64,000 nucleotides of DNA from Synechococcus sp. CS-1331 (GTDB lineage Bacteria > Cyanobacteriota > Cyanobacteriia > PCC-6307 > Cyanobiaceae), in NCBI GenBank assembly GCA_025127975.1, contig JAHLYQ010000038.1:1-64000 (forward strand). The letters run 5' to 3'. Both the position numbers and the translations under genes were made by a program. Below the pieces are notes generated by a model that saw only the letters and a program-made list of their open reading frames with translations, searched no databases and had not been told where the DNA came from. Of the stretch, positions 18,891 through 28,937 are shown piece after piece; positions within the stretch are counted from its first letter, which is position 1, and each line of letters begins with the position of its first letter.

Positions 18891-19955
18891 ATGGCCAACA
18901 AGCGCGTAGCGGTGATCGGTGCCAGTGGCTACGGCGGTCTGCAGACCCTGCGGCTACTGCACCAACACCCGGGGCTCGAGGTCAGTTTTTTAGGTGGCGA
19001 GCGCAGCAGCGGTAAACGCTGGAGTGAACTTGTGCCGTTTCTGCCCCTGGCAGGGGACCCGGTGGTTCAAACCCCGGATCCAGCGGCCATCTCAGAGCAG
19101 GCTGATTTCGCCGTGCTCAGCCTGCCGAATGGGCTGGCAGCCCAGTTGGTGCCTCCCCTGCTGGAGCGGGGGGTGCGGGTGGTGGATCTCTCTGCCGACT
19201 ATCGCTACAGCTCCCTGGCCCAGTGGCAGGAGGTGTATGCAGGGGAGGCGGGCCAGCTCCCCCGCGTAGATGCCCACCTCTGTGCTGAGGCCGTCTATGG
19301 CCTGCCGGAATGGCAGGCGGAGCAGATTCGTAGCGCCCGTTTGGTTGCCGCTCCGGGCTGCTTCCCCACCGCCTCCCTGCTGGGTCTATTGCCCTTTCTC
19401 AAGCAGGGTCTGATCGACACCAGGGGCATCGTTATCGACGCCAAAACCGGTACCTCCGGTGGGGGTCGGGCCGCCAAGGAGCACCTGCTGCTAGCCGAAT
19501 GCTCCGAAGCGGTTTCGCCCTATGGCGTGGTGGGCCATCGCCACACCAGCGAAATCGAGCAGCTGGCTACCCGGGTGGCGGGCCATGAGATCCAGCTGCA
19601 GTTCACCCCCCACCTGATGCCGATGGTGCGGGGACTGCTGGCCACGATCTATTGCCGCCTGCGCGACCCGGGGCTGACCGCCGAAGACTGCGCCACCCTG
19701 CTGGCCTCGGCCTATCGCCAGGCCCCCTGCGTTGAGGTGATGCCCGTTGGCACCTATCCCTCCACCAAGTGGGTGCGTCAGACCAACAGGGCCCTGCTCT
19801 CGGTTCAGCTCGATCCCCGCACCGACCAGCTGATCGTGATGGTCGCCATCGACAACCTGATCAAGGGCCAGGCGGGCCAGGGGGTGCAGTGTCTCAACCT
19901 GATGGCAGGCCTGGAAGCCACCACCGGGCTACCGCTGCTGCCCTTTTACCCCTGA
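18891..19955 (+). CDS. argC: N-acetyl-gamma-glutamyl-phosphate reductase
   Basis: 354 residues. Reduces N-acetylglutamyl phosphate to the semialdehyde in arginine synthesis. The N-terminus has the NADP-binding VAVIGASGYGG motif, and the catalytic Cys157 lies in AAPGCFPTA, followed by the conserved KTGTSGGGRAAKE stretch and the HRHTSEIEQ region. Length fits the family. The ATG at 18891 is chosen over an in-frame upstream extension because it starts directly at the dinucleotide fold. The stop overlaps the convergent purN stop by 10 bases. Confidence 0.96.
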   Translation: MANKRVAVIGASGYGGLQTLRLLHQHPGLEVSFLGGERSSGKRWSELVPFLPLAGDPVVQTPDPAAISEQADFAVLSLPNGLAAQLVPPLLERGVRVVDLSADYRYSSLAQWQEVYAGEAGQLPRVDAHLCAEAVYGLPEWQAEQIRSARLVAAPGCFPTASLLGLLPFLKQGLIDTRGIVIDAKTGTSGGGRAAKEHLLLAECSEAVSPYGVVGHRHTSEIEQLATRVAGHEIQLQFTPHLMPMVRGLLATIYCRLRDPGLTAEDCATLLASAYRQAPCVEVMPVGTYPSTKWVRQTNRALLSVQLDPRTDQLIVMVAIDNLIKGQAGQGVQCLNLMAGLEATTGLPLLPFYP

Positions 19956-20593
19956 GCGGCGAGGGCTACCGCCAGGGGCAGGATCCGGTGCTCCTGCACC
20001 TGGATGCGCCTGCTGAGGCTGGCGTGGTCATCGCCACTGAGGACGGGCACGGCCGCCTGCACGAGGATGCGCCCCGCATCCACCTCCTCGCTGACCAGGT
20101 GGGCCGTGCAGCCCGCCAGGGTGACTCCCGCCGCCAGGGCCTGGCCCACCGCATCGAGGCCGCGAAAACTCGGCAACAGGGAGGGGTGAATGTTGATCAG
20201 CCGGTTGGGGAAGGCGCCAATCAGGATCGGGGTGACAACCCGCATCCAGCCAGCCATCACCACCAAATCCACCGAGGCGGTCCTGAAGGCCTGCACCAGA
20301 GCCTGATCGAGTTGTTCACGGTTTGGCTGGAGCCGGTGGTCGTGCAGTTCCCAGTCAATGCCCAGCCGTTCGGCCCGCCTCTGGGCACCGCAATCGCGAT
20401 TATTCACAACTAGCAGCGCCACCTCACCGCAAAGGCTGCCGTGACGGAAAGAATCAACCAACGCCTCGAAATTGCTCCCGGCGCCGGAGGCCATTACCCC
20501 CAGCCGCAGGGGCATCGAGGCAAGAACCCCATCCGGTGGCAACGGCCACTGGACTGCCTGTCCATGATCGCTAGGTTCTAAGTAAGCGGTCAT
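19946..20593 (-). CDS. purN: Phosphoribosylglycinamide formyltransferase
   Basis: 215 residues. Transfers a formyl group from 10-formyl-tetrahydrofolate to GAR in purine synthesis. It shows the phosphate-binding LGVMASGAGSNFEAL motif, the catalytic INIHPSLLPSF region and the downstream TLAGCTAH and VDAGRIL elements. ATG 20593 gives a 26-residue leader before the fold, while ATG 20515 starts right at it; either fits the roughly 190-215 residue family range. With the longer form only 6 bases separate it from the divergent Ycf35-like gene. With the shorter form an 84-base shared promoter region remains. Confidence 0.93.
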   Translation of the reverse strand: MTAYLEPSDHGQAVQWPLPPDGVLASMPLRLGVMASGAGSNFEALVDSFRHGSLCGEVALLVVNNRDCGAQRRAERLGIDWELHDHRLQPNREQLDQALVQAFRTASVDLVVMAGWMRVVTPILIGAFPNRLINIHPSLLPSFRGLDAVGQALAAGVTLAGCTAHLVSEEVDAGRILVQAAVPVLSGDDHASLSRRIQVQEHRILPLAVALAAQG

Positions 20594-20599
20594 TGAGCC

Positions 20600-20944
20600 T
20601 TGTCCCACCTCACCATCCTGCCAACCGTGCTGCGCGATGCCGAGGGACTTGCCGCCAGCCTGGAGGCCCTGAAGCTCTCGCCCCAGTGGGGTGGAGAGGT
20701 TCCGGGTTTTGCAGGCGAGGCCAAACAGGTGCTGTTGCAGGTGTGCCTGGCTGGCGGGGAGAGACTGGGCTGGATGCGCCAGGGCGATGGCTCCCTTGCC
20801 CTGGTGGCAGACCTGCAGCGGCTCAGCCGCGCCCAGGAGTTGCAGCAGCTGCTTGGCCGCATCACCCGCCGCTACGCAGCTGAGATGGCCCTGCGGCATG
20901 CCTCCACCCTCTGCGCCGGGACTCAAGTGAGCGTGAGCACCTGA
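20600..20944 (+). CDS. Ycf35-like DUF1257 protein
   Basis: 114 residues from a TTG. The start SHLTILPTVLRDAEGL and the following tryptophan/glycine-rich WGGEVPGF segment match the small DUF1257 (Ycf35) family, which is conserved in cyanobacteria and some algal plastids. The C-terminal half is helical with QRLSRAQELQQLLGRI. Function is unknown. It is divergent from purN and 25 bases upstream of the M61 peptidase, with which it may share a transcript. Confidence 0.85.
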   Translation: MSHLTILPTVLRDAEGLAASLEALKLSPQWGGEVPGFAGEAKQVLLQVCLAGGERLGWMRQGDGSLALVADLQRLSRAQELQQLLGRITRRYAAEMALRHASTLCAGTQVSVST

Positions 20945-20969
20945 GCCCCGCCCCGCCTGGAGCCCTGCC

Positions 20970-22703
20970 GTGCCTGAGCTGAATCTCGATCTCACAGCCT
21001 GCCACCAGCATCTGGTGCGGGTCCGGATCAGCCATCGGCCACGACAGGGCAGGCTGGTTTTCTCCCTGCCCAGCTGGACGCCAGGCTCCTACCTGATCCG
21101 CGACTACGTACGCCAGCTGGAGGGGCTTGAAGTTAGGCAGGGCGGGGAAGAAGGAGCCGTACTGCCGATCAGGAGGCTCACGCCCAGTAGCTGGCAGCTG
21201 GAATTGTCCAGCCTCGAGCCCATCGAGATCAGCTATACGCTCCTGGCGGCAGAGTTGACGGTGCGTACCTGCCACCTCAACGGGGAGCACGGCTTCCTGG
21301 CGCTAGCGGCCGTGGCCCTGGAGCTGGAGGGGGAGCGCTGGTCCTGCCATCGGCTCCAGCTCAACCTGCCGCCGAGTTGGCAGGCCTTCGTGCCCCTGGC
21401 CGAGGACCCTGGTGGCGGCTGGCTAGCCCAGAACTTCGACCAGCTGGTTGATACGCCGATCGAGGTGGGGCCGCACCGCTGCCACTACTTCAGTGTTGCC
21501 GGTGTGGCCCACCGCTGGGTGAGCTGGGGCCCGGTGCTGGAGGGCTGCGAACTGGTTGAGAGCGATTCCCACTGGCTCAAACAACTCGAATCGGTCTGCC
21601 TGGCCTGCTGCCGTCTGATGGGCGTGGAGCGCCCTGCCGCCGCCCACTACCTGTTTGTGCTCCATCTCAGCGACGCTGGCTATGGCGGCCTGGAACATGA
21701 CCTGAGCACGGTGCTGCAGTTCGGTCGCCGCGCCCTAGCCCGGCCTGAGGGGCGCCGCAAGTTGTTGCAGTTGGCCGCCCATGAATACCTGCACCAGTGG
21801 AACGTGCGCCGGCTGAGGCCCGCCGAACTCACTCCCTACCGCTACGACCAGGCCGTGGTGGTGCCCAGTCTCTGGTTTGCCGAAGGCATCACCAGCTATG
21901 TCGACCAGCTGCTGCCGCTCAGTGCCGGATGCTGTACCGAAGCCGAGGTCATCGAGGATCTGGGCGCAGACCTGAGCCGCTATCTGCTGAGCACGGGCCG
22001 CCGCATCCAGAGCCTGCGCGCCAGCAGTGAGGAGGCCTGGGTGAAGCTCTATCGACCCGATGCCTATTCCGCCAACAGTCAGATCAGTTACTACCTCAAG
22101 GGGGCAGTACTGGCACTGGTTCTAGATCTGCACCTGCGCCGCGCCGGCAGCTGCCTGCCCCTGGTGTTGCGGGAGCTCTGGAGCAGCCACGGTGCAGTGG
22201 GACGGGGCTACCGGGAGGCCGACCTGATCGCAGCATTTGCCCGCCATGCTCCCGATCTAGCCGAACTGCTGCCCACCTGGTTGGCCAGCGATGGGGACCC
22301 GCCCCTGGCCACCTACCTGGTCGATGTGGGCCTGGCTCTGAAGGTCACGCTGGGCTCCAGCCAGGAGCTCGGCTGCCGGCTGGATTCAGGCACGGGTGCT
22401 CCCTGCGCCGGGGGGGTGCAACGGGATGGGGCGGCCGCCCGGGCTGGCCTGACTGTTGGGGATGAATGGTTGGCCCTCGATGGGATCAGGCTGCAAACCC
22501 CAGAGGATGCCCTGGCGATGGTGAGGGCTGGGGAACCCCCGCGGGCCCGTCAACTGCTGTTCAGTCGCGATGGACTGGTACGCACGACCACCCTTACCCC
22601 GGATCCAGCCGCCCCGGTGGCTTGGAGCCTCTTGCTAGACCCTGATGGGACTGAGACCATGGCGCAGCAACGTCGTCGTTGGTTGACCCTGGAAGCGCCG
22701 TGA
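20970..22703 (+). CDS. M61-family metallopeptidase with C-terminal PDZ domain
   Basis: 577 residues from a GTG. The N-terminal beta domain (about 1-150) with PSWTPGSYLIRDY is typical of M61 (glycyl aminopeptidase family). The zinc site is HEYLH at 271-275, with the third ligand probably the Glu in LWFAEGITSY. GYGGLEH upstream is the conserved substrate-loop motif. A PDZ-like domain (about 460-550, GVQRDGAAARAGLTVGDEWLALDG) ends the protein. There is no signal peptide, so it is probably cytoplasmic. Its stop overlaps the GTG of the amidase gene (GTGA), suggesting coupling. Confidence 0.92.
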   Translation: MPELNLDLTACHQHLVRVRISHRPRQGRLVFSLPSWTPGSYLIRDYVRQLEGLEVRQGGEEGAVLPIRRLTPSSWQLELSSLEPIEISYTLLAAELTVRTCHLNGEHGFLALAAVALELEGERWSCHRLQLNLPPSWQAFVPLAEDPGGGWLAQNFDQLVDTPIEVGPHRCHYFSVAGVAHRWVSWGPVLEGCELVESDSHWLKQLESVCLACCRLMGVERPAAAHYLFVLHLSDAGYGGLEHDLSTVLQFGRRALARPEGRRKLLQLAAHEYLHQWNVRRLRPAELTPYRYDQAVVVPSLWFAEGITSYVDQLLPLSAGCCTEAEVIEDLGADLSRYLLSTGRRIQSLRASSEEAWVKLYRPDAYSANSQISYYLKGAVLALVLDLHLRRAGSCLPLVLRELWSSHGAVGRGYREADLIAAFARHAPDLAELLPTWLASDGDPPLATYLVDVGLALKVTLGSSQELGCRLDSGTGAPCAGGVQRDGAAARAGLTVGDEWLALDGIRLQTPEDALAMVRAGEPPRARQLLFSRDGLVRTTTLTPDPAAPVAWSLLLDPDGTETMAQQRRRWLTLEAP

Positions 22704-23578
22704 GATCCGTGCCCAGGCCCCTGTTGGTTTGCGTTTCAGCAGCTGGCTTGGTGTTACTAGGCGGCCTGGGCTGGCTGGCCCGTGACATGACTCCCCAGAC
22801 GGGGGAGCGCAGCGGCAATCCCAGCCTGCTTGAACTGCTGGAGGAGATGCGCCAACCCCCCGCCTCCCCTGAGCCAGGGCGCAGGAGGGCCCCAGGGCCC
22901 CCGCCCCATCCCAGCTGGCAGTCCCCCCTGCGCTCCAGCTGCGCGATCACGGATCCCGGACAGGCCAAGAAGCTGCAACAGCTGGTGAGCCAGGTGGAGA
23001 CCTCGCCAGTACAGGTGCGAATTCACCCGACCAATTACGGCGAACGGTTCAGCCTTGATGCCTACGGCAACCCGGTTGACCCCACACCTCAGTTGGTCGT
23101 TTTGCACGAGACGGTCTACGGGATCGGATCGGCCATTAACACCTTCACTACCCCCCATCCCCGCGATGAGGACCAGGTGAGCTACCACAGCCTGATTGGA
23201 GAGGATGGGGCGGTCGTGCAGGTGCTCGATCCAGCCAAGCGGGCCTTTGGTGCGGGCAATTCAGCCTTCAATGGTCGCTGGGTAAAGACCAATGCCAAGG
23301 TGGGCGGTTCGGTCAACAATTTCGCCCTCCACATCAGCCTGGAAACGCCCCTCGACGGGGAGGACAGCGACCCATCCCACAGTGGCTATTCCGCCGCCCA
23401 GTACGACGCCCTCGCCGCCCAGCTGGCCAGTTGGATGCGGCGCTATGGGATCCCCGCTGAAAACATCACCACCCATCGGGCCGTGGATCTCGGGGGCGAG
23501 CGGGCGGACCCCCGTAGTTTCAACTGGCAGGCCCTGCAGCAGCGGCTTCAGAACCTCGGCCTACTCTGTAGGCGTTGA
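22700..23578 (+). CDS. N-acetylmuramoyl-L-alanine amidase (amidase_2/PGRP fold)
   Basis: 292 residues from the GTG that overlaps the M61 stop. A hydrophobic segment (about 8-26) acts as signal or anchor, then a Pro/Arg-rich linker. The catalytic domain (about 120-285) shows the zinc His in VVLHETVYG, the YHSLIGEDG region, FALHISLE and the late TTHRAVD histidine. It should cleave the peptide from muramic acid in the periplasm during wall turnover. Another in-frame TTG 21 bases upstream is possible. Confidence 0.9.
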   Translation: MRSVPRPLLVCVSAAGLVLLGGLGWLARDMTPQTGERSGNPSLLELLEEMRQPPASPEPGRRRAPGPPPHPSWQSPLRSSCAITDPGQAKKLQQLVSQVETSPVQVRIHPTNYGERFSLDAYGNPVDPTPQLVVLHETVYGIGSAINTFTTPHPRDEDQVSYHSLIGEDGAVVQVLDPAKRAFGAGNSAFNGRWVKTNAKVGGSVNNFALHISLETPLDGEDSDPSHSGYSAAQYDALAAQLASWMRRYGIPAENITTHRAVDLGGERADPRSFNWQALQQRLQNLGLLCRR

Positions 23579-23617
23579 AGATCGGCGCGTTGAATCTGGA
23601 AACGGTGAAGTATTGGT

Positions 23618-24421
23618 TCAGATCAATGGGGCAGGGGGTTGCTTGCGGCTGGCGTAGAGCAGGGCGTGCAACTCGGGGTCCTGCATCGTGCGCAGGATGC
23701 GTCTTGGATAGTCCAGCTTGCCGTTGTGCAGGTAGGCAAGGGTGGCGAGGGCCTTGGCGTCCCGCTGGCTGCTGCTGGCCTCAAGGGTCCGCTGGGGCAG
23801 GTTGAGTTCGCGGCTGAGGCGCGCGAATTTTCCCACTAGCAAAATAACGTTCCGCTGCGGATCCAGCAGCTCAGTGCGGGCCTGGCTGATTTCTGCCTCA
23901 GTTGCATTCTCTTTGAGCAGCCCCTGGTGGACCAACTCGCCAAGCCCTAGCTGGGCCGGGCCGTGGGTGCTGAACAGGCCGGAATGGGCCGCCAGCGGAA
24001 TGTCCTCGCCGGGCTTGGCATGGCGCATCTCGTCGAACAGCACGGCAGCAACCAACATCGGGTTGACCCGCTGGCGGCGGCACTCGGCGATGATCAGTGG
24101 CCGCAGATCGGCAATCCGCCCGAGGGTGTGGGTGCGCAAGGGCTCCAGTTGGTCAATGCCGCTGGTGAAGAGCTGGGCCAGGCGGGGCTGGGGGCCATGC
24201 ACGCCAAAGCGACGCTTCAACTCGAGCAGCTCGGCTGCTGAAAACCGCAGTGGATCGTAGGCTTCGCCCTCCCCTACAGGGGTGCTAATGCTGCCGCTGA
24301 GGCCTGGGTCGAGCAGCAGCAGCTGGCGGTTGGGGGTGACCGCAAAGGGGATGGCAGCCAGGCCAACCAGAAGGGCGACCAGGCCGAAACGACGCCGATG
24401 GGGGGGCCTGCCGAATCGCAC
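23618..24421 (-). CDS. DUF1402-like membrane-anchored lysozyme-fold protein
   Basis: 267 residues from a GTG. A basic N-terminus and hydrophobic segment (about 12-28) suggest secretion or anchoring. The middle shows CRRQRVNPMLVAAVLFDEM, a pattern like the start of lytic-transglycosylase folds in which the Glu after the hydrophobic helix is catalytic; here the equivalent is D/E in FDEM. This resembles DUF1402 proteins. It converges on the amidase gene (39 bases between stops), so both may act on peptidoglycan, though on opposite strands. The enzymatic role is inferred, not shown. Confidence 0.65.
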   Translation of the reverse strand: MRFGRPPHRRRFGLVALLVGLAAIPFAVTPNRQLLLLDPGLSGSISTPVGEGEAYDPLRFSAAELLELKRRFGVHGPQPRLAQLFTSGIDQLEPLRTHTLGRIADLRPLIIAECRRQRVNPMLVAAVLFDEMRHAKPGEDIPLAAHSGLFSTHGPAQLGLGELVHQGLLKENATEAEISQARTELLDPQRNVILLVGKFARLSRELNLPQRTLEASSSQRDAKALATLAYLHNGKLDYPRRILRTMQDPELHALLYASRKQPPAPLI

Positions 24422-24457
24422 CCGTAACCAATTGAAGTAAACCGATCATATGCAATT

Positions 24458-24538
24458 TCCCCCAACCCCCTAAGTTGCAACGCAACGGTCCCCACTCCGG
24501 CCCACGATTTGGTGTTGGGGGAGGGTCAGCCCTAAGTT
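24458..24538. promoter_or_regulatory. Repeats upstream of pgi, possible control region
   Basis: In the 149-base divergent gap before pgi, TCCCCCAAC (24458-24466) and GTTGGGGGA (24514-24522) form a perfect 9-base inverted pair. CCCTAAGTT occurs twice in the same direction, at 24468-24476 and 24530-24538, 62 bases apart. GTTGCAACGCAAC lies between them. This suggests regulator binding or a leader hairpin; no known motif is recognised. Confidence 0.35.
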
Positions 24539-24570
24539 TTGGCATCGTGAGCGGCTTGAGCCGCAACGCC

Positions 24571-26166
24571 ATGCTCGCCAATTTCAATGGCTCCAGCGCC
24601 GAAACCCAGTGGCAGCGGTTCTGCGAGCTGCTCTGGTACGAAGTCGACCTAGGTATCTGGCTGGACGTCAGTCGCATGGCTATCGGCCAGGCGGACCTCG
24701 ACAGCCTTTCCCCCCGCTTCGACCAGGCCTTTGCAGCCATGGTTGCCCTGGAGGCAGGGGCCATAGCCAATGCTGATGAACAGAGGCAGGTCGGCCACTA
24801 CTGGCTGCGCAAGCCTGAGCTGGCTCCGGAAGCAGCAATCAGCCAGCACATTCAGGCTGAGCTGGAGCGGATCGAAGCCTTCGGCAAGGCCATTTTGGAG
24901 GGCAGCCTCCTGGCCCCCAACGGCCAGCCATTCACCGACGTGCTCTGGATCGGTATCGGCGGCTCGGGGCTGGGACCCCTGCTGATGGTCAGGGCCCTGC
25001 AGGACGCAGGCGTCGGACTGCCCTTTCACTTCTTTGACAACGTCGATCCGGCGGGGATGAGCCGCACCCTGGCTTCCCTCGACAGCCACCTAAGTACCAC
25101 CTTGGTAGTGGTGGTTAGTAAGTCGGGTGGCACTCCCGAGCCCCACATCAGCATGGAGCAGGCCCAGGCAAGGCTTGAGGCCCGCGGTGGCCAATGGGCG
25201 GCTCAGGCCGTGGCCGTGACCATGTTGGATAGCAAGCTCGACAAACTGGCCGTCTCCGGAGAGTGGTTGCGCCGCTTCGACATGTTCGATTGGGTGGGAG
25301 GGCGCACGAGCATCACCAGTGCGGTTGGCCTACTGCCCGGCGCCCTGATTGGGGCAGACATCCGCGGCTTCCTGGCAGGAGCGGCCCAGATGGATTGCGT
25401 CACCCGGGTCGCCGACCTGCGCCGCAATCCGGCAGCCCTGATGGCCGCCTCCTGGTATGTGGCAGGCCATGGCGAGGGCAAACGGGACATGGTGGTCCTG
25501 CCCTACCGGGACCGGCTCGAAGTGTTCAGTCGCTACCTCCAGCAACTGGTGATGGAGAGCCTGGGCAAGAAACTCGACCGCAGTGGCAACGTTGTCCACC
25601 AGGGCATCGCCGTCTACGGCAACAAGGGTTCCACCGACCAGCACGCCTATGTGCAACAGCTGCGGGATGGCATTGACAACTTCTTTGTGACCTTCATTGA
25701 AGCCCTCGAGGAACCCAGCGACATAGCCCCGATCGGCGATGAAATTCCAGGAGACTTCCTCGACGGATTCCTCCAGGGCACCCGCTCAGCCCTGATGGAA
25801 GGGGGGCGCCAGAGCATGTCGATCACCCTGCGCCGCTTCGATGCAAGGGCGTTGGGTGCCCTGATCGCCCTGTTCGAGCGAGCCGTGGGCCTCTATGCCG
25901 AGCTGGTCAATGTCAACGCCTACGACCAGCCTGGGGTGGAAGCAGGCAAAATGGCAGCCGCTGAGATTCTTGGCCTTCAGGAGCGGTTAGAAGCCCTGCT
26001 GGGTGATGGCAAAACCCGCAGCCTGCAGGAGCTGCAGCAGGCCCTCGGCACCAGTAGTCCCGAGCCCCTGTTCTGGATCCTGCGCCATCTCTGCGCCAAT
26101 CCGAGGGGTTACCAGGCCAGCGGCGATTGGTCCCAACCGGCGGCGATGAGCTTCGGCAGGGCCTGA
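24571..26166 (+). CDS. pgi: Glucose-6-phosphate isomerase
   Basis: 531 residues. Interconverts glucose 6-phosphate and fructose 6-phosphate in the cytoplasm. Conserved elements include [35 protein letters not shown], the catalytic Glu in [22 protein letters not shown] and the C-terminal Lys of VEAGKMAA. I chose ATG 24571 because MLANFNG leads straight into the conserved [11 protein letters not shown] region; the upstream in-frame 32 codons lack protein character and hold the repeat elements. The stop lies 14 bases before the recQ ATG. Confidence 0.97.
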   Translation: MLANFNGSSAETQWQRFCELLWYEVDLGIWLDVSRMAIGQADLDSLSPRFDQAFAAMVALEAGAIANADEQRQVGHYWLRKPELAPEAAISQHIQAELERIEAFGKAILEGSLLAPNGQPFTDVLWIGIGGSGLGPLLMVRALQDAGVGLPFHFFDNVDPAGMSRTLASLDSHLSTTLVVVVSKSGGTPEPHISMEQAQARLEARGGQWAAQAVAVTMLDSKLDKLAVSGEWLRRFDMFDWVGGRTSITSAVGLLPGALIGADIRGFLAGAAQMDCVTRVADLRRNPAALMAASWYVAGHGEGKRDMVVLPYRDRLEVFSRYLQQLVMESLGKKLDRSGNVVHQGIAVYGNKGSTDQHAYVQQLRDGIDNFFVTFIEALEEPSDIAPIGDEIPGDFLDGFLQGTRSALMEGGRQSMSITLRRFDARALGALIALFERAVGLYAELVNVNAYDQPGVEAGKMAAAEILGLQERLEALLGDGKTRSLQELQQALGTSSPEPLFWILRHLCANPRGYQASGDWSQPAAMSFGRA

Positions 26167-26180
26167 GTAGGGCCGCCCCG

Positions 26181-28049
26181 ATGTCGATGCCGAACCCGGA
26201 GGCCCTGCCGTCTCCGCAACAGGTGTTGCGTCAGGTCTTTGGATACGGCGCTTTTCGCGGGCCCCAGCAGGCGATCGTCGAACACGTGGTGGCCGGTGGG
26301 TCTGCCCTGGTGTTGATGCCAACTGGCGGCGGGAAGTCCCTTTGCTACCAGATCCCGGCCCTGTGTCGAGCTGGCCTTGCGGTGGTGGTCTCACCCCTGA
26401 TCGCCCTGATGCAAGACCAGGTGGAGGCCCTGCTCCAGGCGGGTGTGCGAGCGGCGGCAATCCACTCGGGATGTGCCGCCGCCGAAACCCGGGCCAGCTG
26501 GAGTGCCATCGAAGCTGGCCAACTCGACCTCCTCTACCTATCCCCTGAGCGCCTGCTCTCAGGCAACACCCTGGGGCGCCTGGCCAAGCTTTCCCTGGCC
26601 CTATTTGCAATTGATGAGGCCCATTGTGTCTCCCAGTGGGGCCATGATTTTCGACCGGAATACCTGCAACTGGCCGTGTTGGCCGAGCAGTTTCCGGCGG
26701 TGCCCAGGCTGGCCCTCACCGCCACAGCCGATCCGCGCACCAGGGAGGAGATCCGCAAACGACTCCAGCTGGAGCAGGGAGCCGTATTTCTGGCCAGCTT
26801 CGATCGGCCCAACATTCGCTACATATTGCGCGACAAGGACAATCCCCGGCGTCAGCTGCTAACGCTCCTGGCCGACCATCGGGGCGAGGCGGGAATTGTG
26901 TACGCCAGGTCGCGCAACCGGGTTGACCGCTTCGCCCTCGAGCTCCGCTCGGCTGGTTATGACGCAGTTGCCTATCACGCCGGCCTGGATGCCGAGGTGA
27001 GGCACTCAGCCCTCGATCGCTTTCGCCGCGAGAGTGGCGTGGTGGTGGTGGCCACCATCGCCTTCGGCATGGGCATAGACAAGCCGGACGTACGCTTCGT
27101 CGCCCATCTGGACCTGCCCAAAAGTCTGGAGGCCTATTACCAGGAGACGGGGCGGGCTGGCCGGGATGGCCTGCCGGCGCTCGCCTGGATGGTTCATGGC
27201 AGCGGGGATGTGCCCCAGTTGAGACGGTTCATTGACGAATCCGATGCCGAGCCAGCCCAGAAGCGTGTTGAACACGGCAAGCTGGATGCCCTAATTGGCT
27301 TCACGGAGGCTGGTACCTGCAGGCGCCAGCTGCTCCTAGAGCACCTGGGTGAGGTGCTGGCAGAACCCTGCGGCAACTGCGACATCTGCCTTGAACCGTC
27401 AACGGCAGTGGATGTCACCGAAGCCGCCCGCAAGGCGCTCTCCGCCGTCTATCGCTGCGACAGTCGCTTCGGGGCTGCCCATCTCACCGATGTACTGCTC
27501 GGCGCTGATACGGCACGGATCAGGGAGCTGGGCCATGCCGATCTGAGCGTGTATGGCGTTGGCAAGGAGCTGGATCGCGGCCAGTGGCGCAGCCTGTTTC
27601 GACAGCTGGTGGCCGTGAAGCTACTCCGCGCTGACCCGGAACGTTACGGCGCCCTGGCCTTCGCAGAGGGAGAGCGGGTCAAGCGCCTGTTGCGGGGTGA
27701 CGAGAGGCTGGAGTTGCGGCTACCGCCGCCAACCAGCCGGGAGCGCAGCCGGGGGCGCCAAGTCGACAGCACAAGGGGGATCGCACCGGCCTTCCTCGAG
27801 CCTGGAGATAGCGAGCTGCTGAACCAACTCAAGGCCTGGCGCAAGCAGCAGGCCAGCAACCAGGGGGTCCCCCCCTATGTGGTCTTCCATGACCGCACCC
27901 TGGTGGAGGTGGCACAACGGCGGCCAGGGTGCCTGGAGGAGCTTGGCCAGATAGGCGGAGTGGGCCAGGTCAAACTGGATCGCTACGGCCTTTCCCTACT
28001 CGAAGCCCTAGGCAAATGGCAGACCCCCCATCCCCCAGGGGCTACCTGA
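26181..28049 (+). CDS. recQ: RecQ-family ATP-dependent DNA helicase
   Basis: 622 residues. 3'-5' helicase for recombination and fork repair. The N-terminal lobe has Walker A MPTGGGKS, and the DEAH box lies in [18 protein letters not shown]. The second lobe has [15 protein letters not shown] and [10 protein letters not shown]. The zinc-binding part follows (CRRQ, then CGNCDIC), then a winged helix and a C-terminal HRDC domain (about 545-615, ending in [10 protein letters not shown]). This is a complete long RecQ. ATG 26181 is preferred over the in-frame upstream extension that overlaps pgi. Confidence 0.95.
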   Translation: MSMPNPEALPSPQQVLRQVFGYGAFRGPQQAIVEHVVAGGSALVLMPTGGGKSLCYQIPALCRAGLAVVVSPLIALMQDQVEALLQAGVRAAAIHSGCAAAETRASWSAIEAGQLDLLYLSPERLLSGNTLGRLAKLSLALFAIDEAHCVSQWGHDFRPEYLQLAVLAEQFPAVPRLALTATADPRTREEIRKRLQLEQGAVFLASFDRPNIRYILRDKDNPRRQLLTLLADHRGEAGIVYARSRNRVDRFALELRSAGYDAVAYHAGLDAEVRHSALDRFRRESGVVVVATIAFGMGIDKPDVRFVAHLDLPKSLEAYYQETGRAGRDGLPALAWMVHGSGDVPQLRRFIDESDAEPAQKRVEHGKLDALIGFTEAGTCRRQLLLEHLGEVLAEPCGNCDICLEPSTAVDVTEAARKALSAVYRCDSRFGAAHLTDVLLGADTARIRELGHADLSVYGVGKELDRGQWRSLFRQLVAVKLLRADPERYGALAFAEGERVKRLLRGDERLELRLPPPTSRERSRGRQVDSTRGIAPAFLEPGDSELLNQLKAWRKQQASNQGVPPYVVFHDRTLVEVAQRRPGCLEELGQIGGVGQVKLDRYGLSLLEALGKWQTPHPPGAT

Positions 28050-28064
28050 TCGGCCTGGAGGCGT

Positions 28065-28604
28065 TCAGAGCCATTGGATGCCGGGTTTCTCCAGCATCTC
28101 AGGACTGGGCCAGGCCCCCAGCCCAGAGAGGGCATCACCTATCAGGCTCCAAACATTGCGGCCGCTTGCCAATTCCTGTTCGGCGGCCCATTCGGCCTCC
28201 TGGATCTGGCTCTCACTGAGGCCCAGACCCTCCACAAGCCCTCGATAGAGGGCCTTTTCCTGTGGGTTGATCAAGTCAGTGTCTTCGGCACGCTTGCTCA
28301 CCCGGGCAACCATGTTTGCCAGTTTCACCGCCAGCAGCCGGTCTTCCACAGAATCAAGTCGATCGATCAGCTCTTCAAGCTTCAATCCGTTCTGGCTCCA
28401 GGAGGCCAGTTGGCTGGTAACAGAACTGCCGCCAGTTTCCTGCCCAGCCCTGAAATAGCGGGCTTCAAGTTTTTCGAGTAGCCGCCTTTCCTCCCCAGAG
28501 ACCTCCCCGTCAGCCCAGGCCACACAGCAGACGATCCTGAGCAGGTCGAGCTGACGATCATGGGCACTGGCCATGGGCTTTTGACTGGAGATGGATCGGG
28601 CCAT
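28065..28604 (-). CDS. TerB-like helical protein
   Basis: 179 residues from ATG 28604 (28574 is also possible). The N-terminal helix pair LLRIVCCVAWADGEVSGEE, with an Asp-Gly-Glu acidic loop followed by EERRLLEKL, is characteristic of the TerB/DUF533-type helical fold that binds metal ions. The C-terminal part is helical and hydrophobic at LASGRNVWSLIGDAL. TerB proteins are linked to tellurite resistance and membrane-stress complexes, but no other ter gene is nearby, so its role here is unknown. It converges on recQ with 15 bases between stops. Confidence 0.65.
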   Translation of the reverse strand: MARSISSQKPMASAHDRQLDLLRIVCCVAWADGEVSGEERRLLEKLEARYFRAGQETGGSSVTSQLASWSQNGLKLEELIDRLDSVEDRLLAVKLANMVARVSKRAEDTDLINPQEKALYRGLVEGLGLSESQIQEAEWAAEQELASGRNVWSLIGDALSGLGAWPSPEMLEKPGIQWL

Positions 28605-28740
28605 TCTGCCCAGACTGGCCAGCAAAGGCAGCTGCCGTAACAGGAAAGGGATGCAGAAATGGTGCCAATCCCCCCCGGATGGGGGCATCCGGGGCAGTGA
28701 CTAAACGCTGATAATAGATAAAGCAGATATCACCAGCTCC

Positions 28741-28932
28741 ATGGGCAACCCATCTCACCGCCCAATCCAACAAAAGCCCTGGCCAGAAAGCCTGGTACCG
28801 ACCCAGCTCAATTGCCTTGGCCGCACCTGCCTGAAGTGGCAAGCCAATGGTGAACTGACCGACCTCGATCTGCAACTGGTACTCGAGCGGCTTTCCCAGG
28901 CCGATCAGGCCGGCACTGCCCTGACTGGATAG
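28741..28932 (+). CDS. Small hypothetical protein
   Basis: 63 residues from an ATG. The N-terminal half is basic (HRPIQQKPWPES) and contains two cysteines. The C-terminal half is a plausible amphipathic acidic helix (LTDLDLQLVLERLSQADQA). It is divergent from the TerB-like gene and its stop lies 5 bases from the stop of the convergent DUF1830 gene. No family is recognised. Support is the tight fit between neighbours and a coherent helix; it may still be a chance frame. Confidence 0.4.
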   Translation: MGNPSHRPIQQKPWPESLVPTQLNCLGRTCLKWQANGELTDLDLQLVLERLSQADQAGTALTG

Positions 28933-28937
28933 GCCCC

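Noticed and set aside
19064..19074. tRNA T-loop-like GGTTCAAACCC
   Set aside because: No surrounding acceptor, D-arm or anticodon structure; it lies inside argC.
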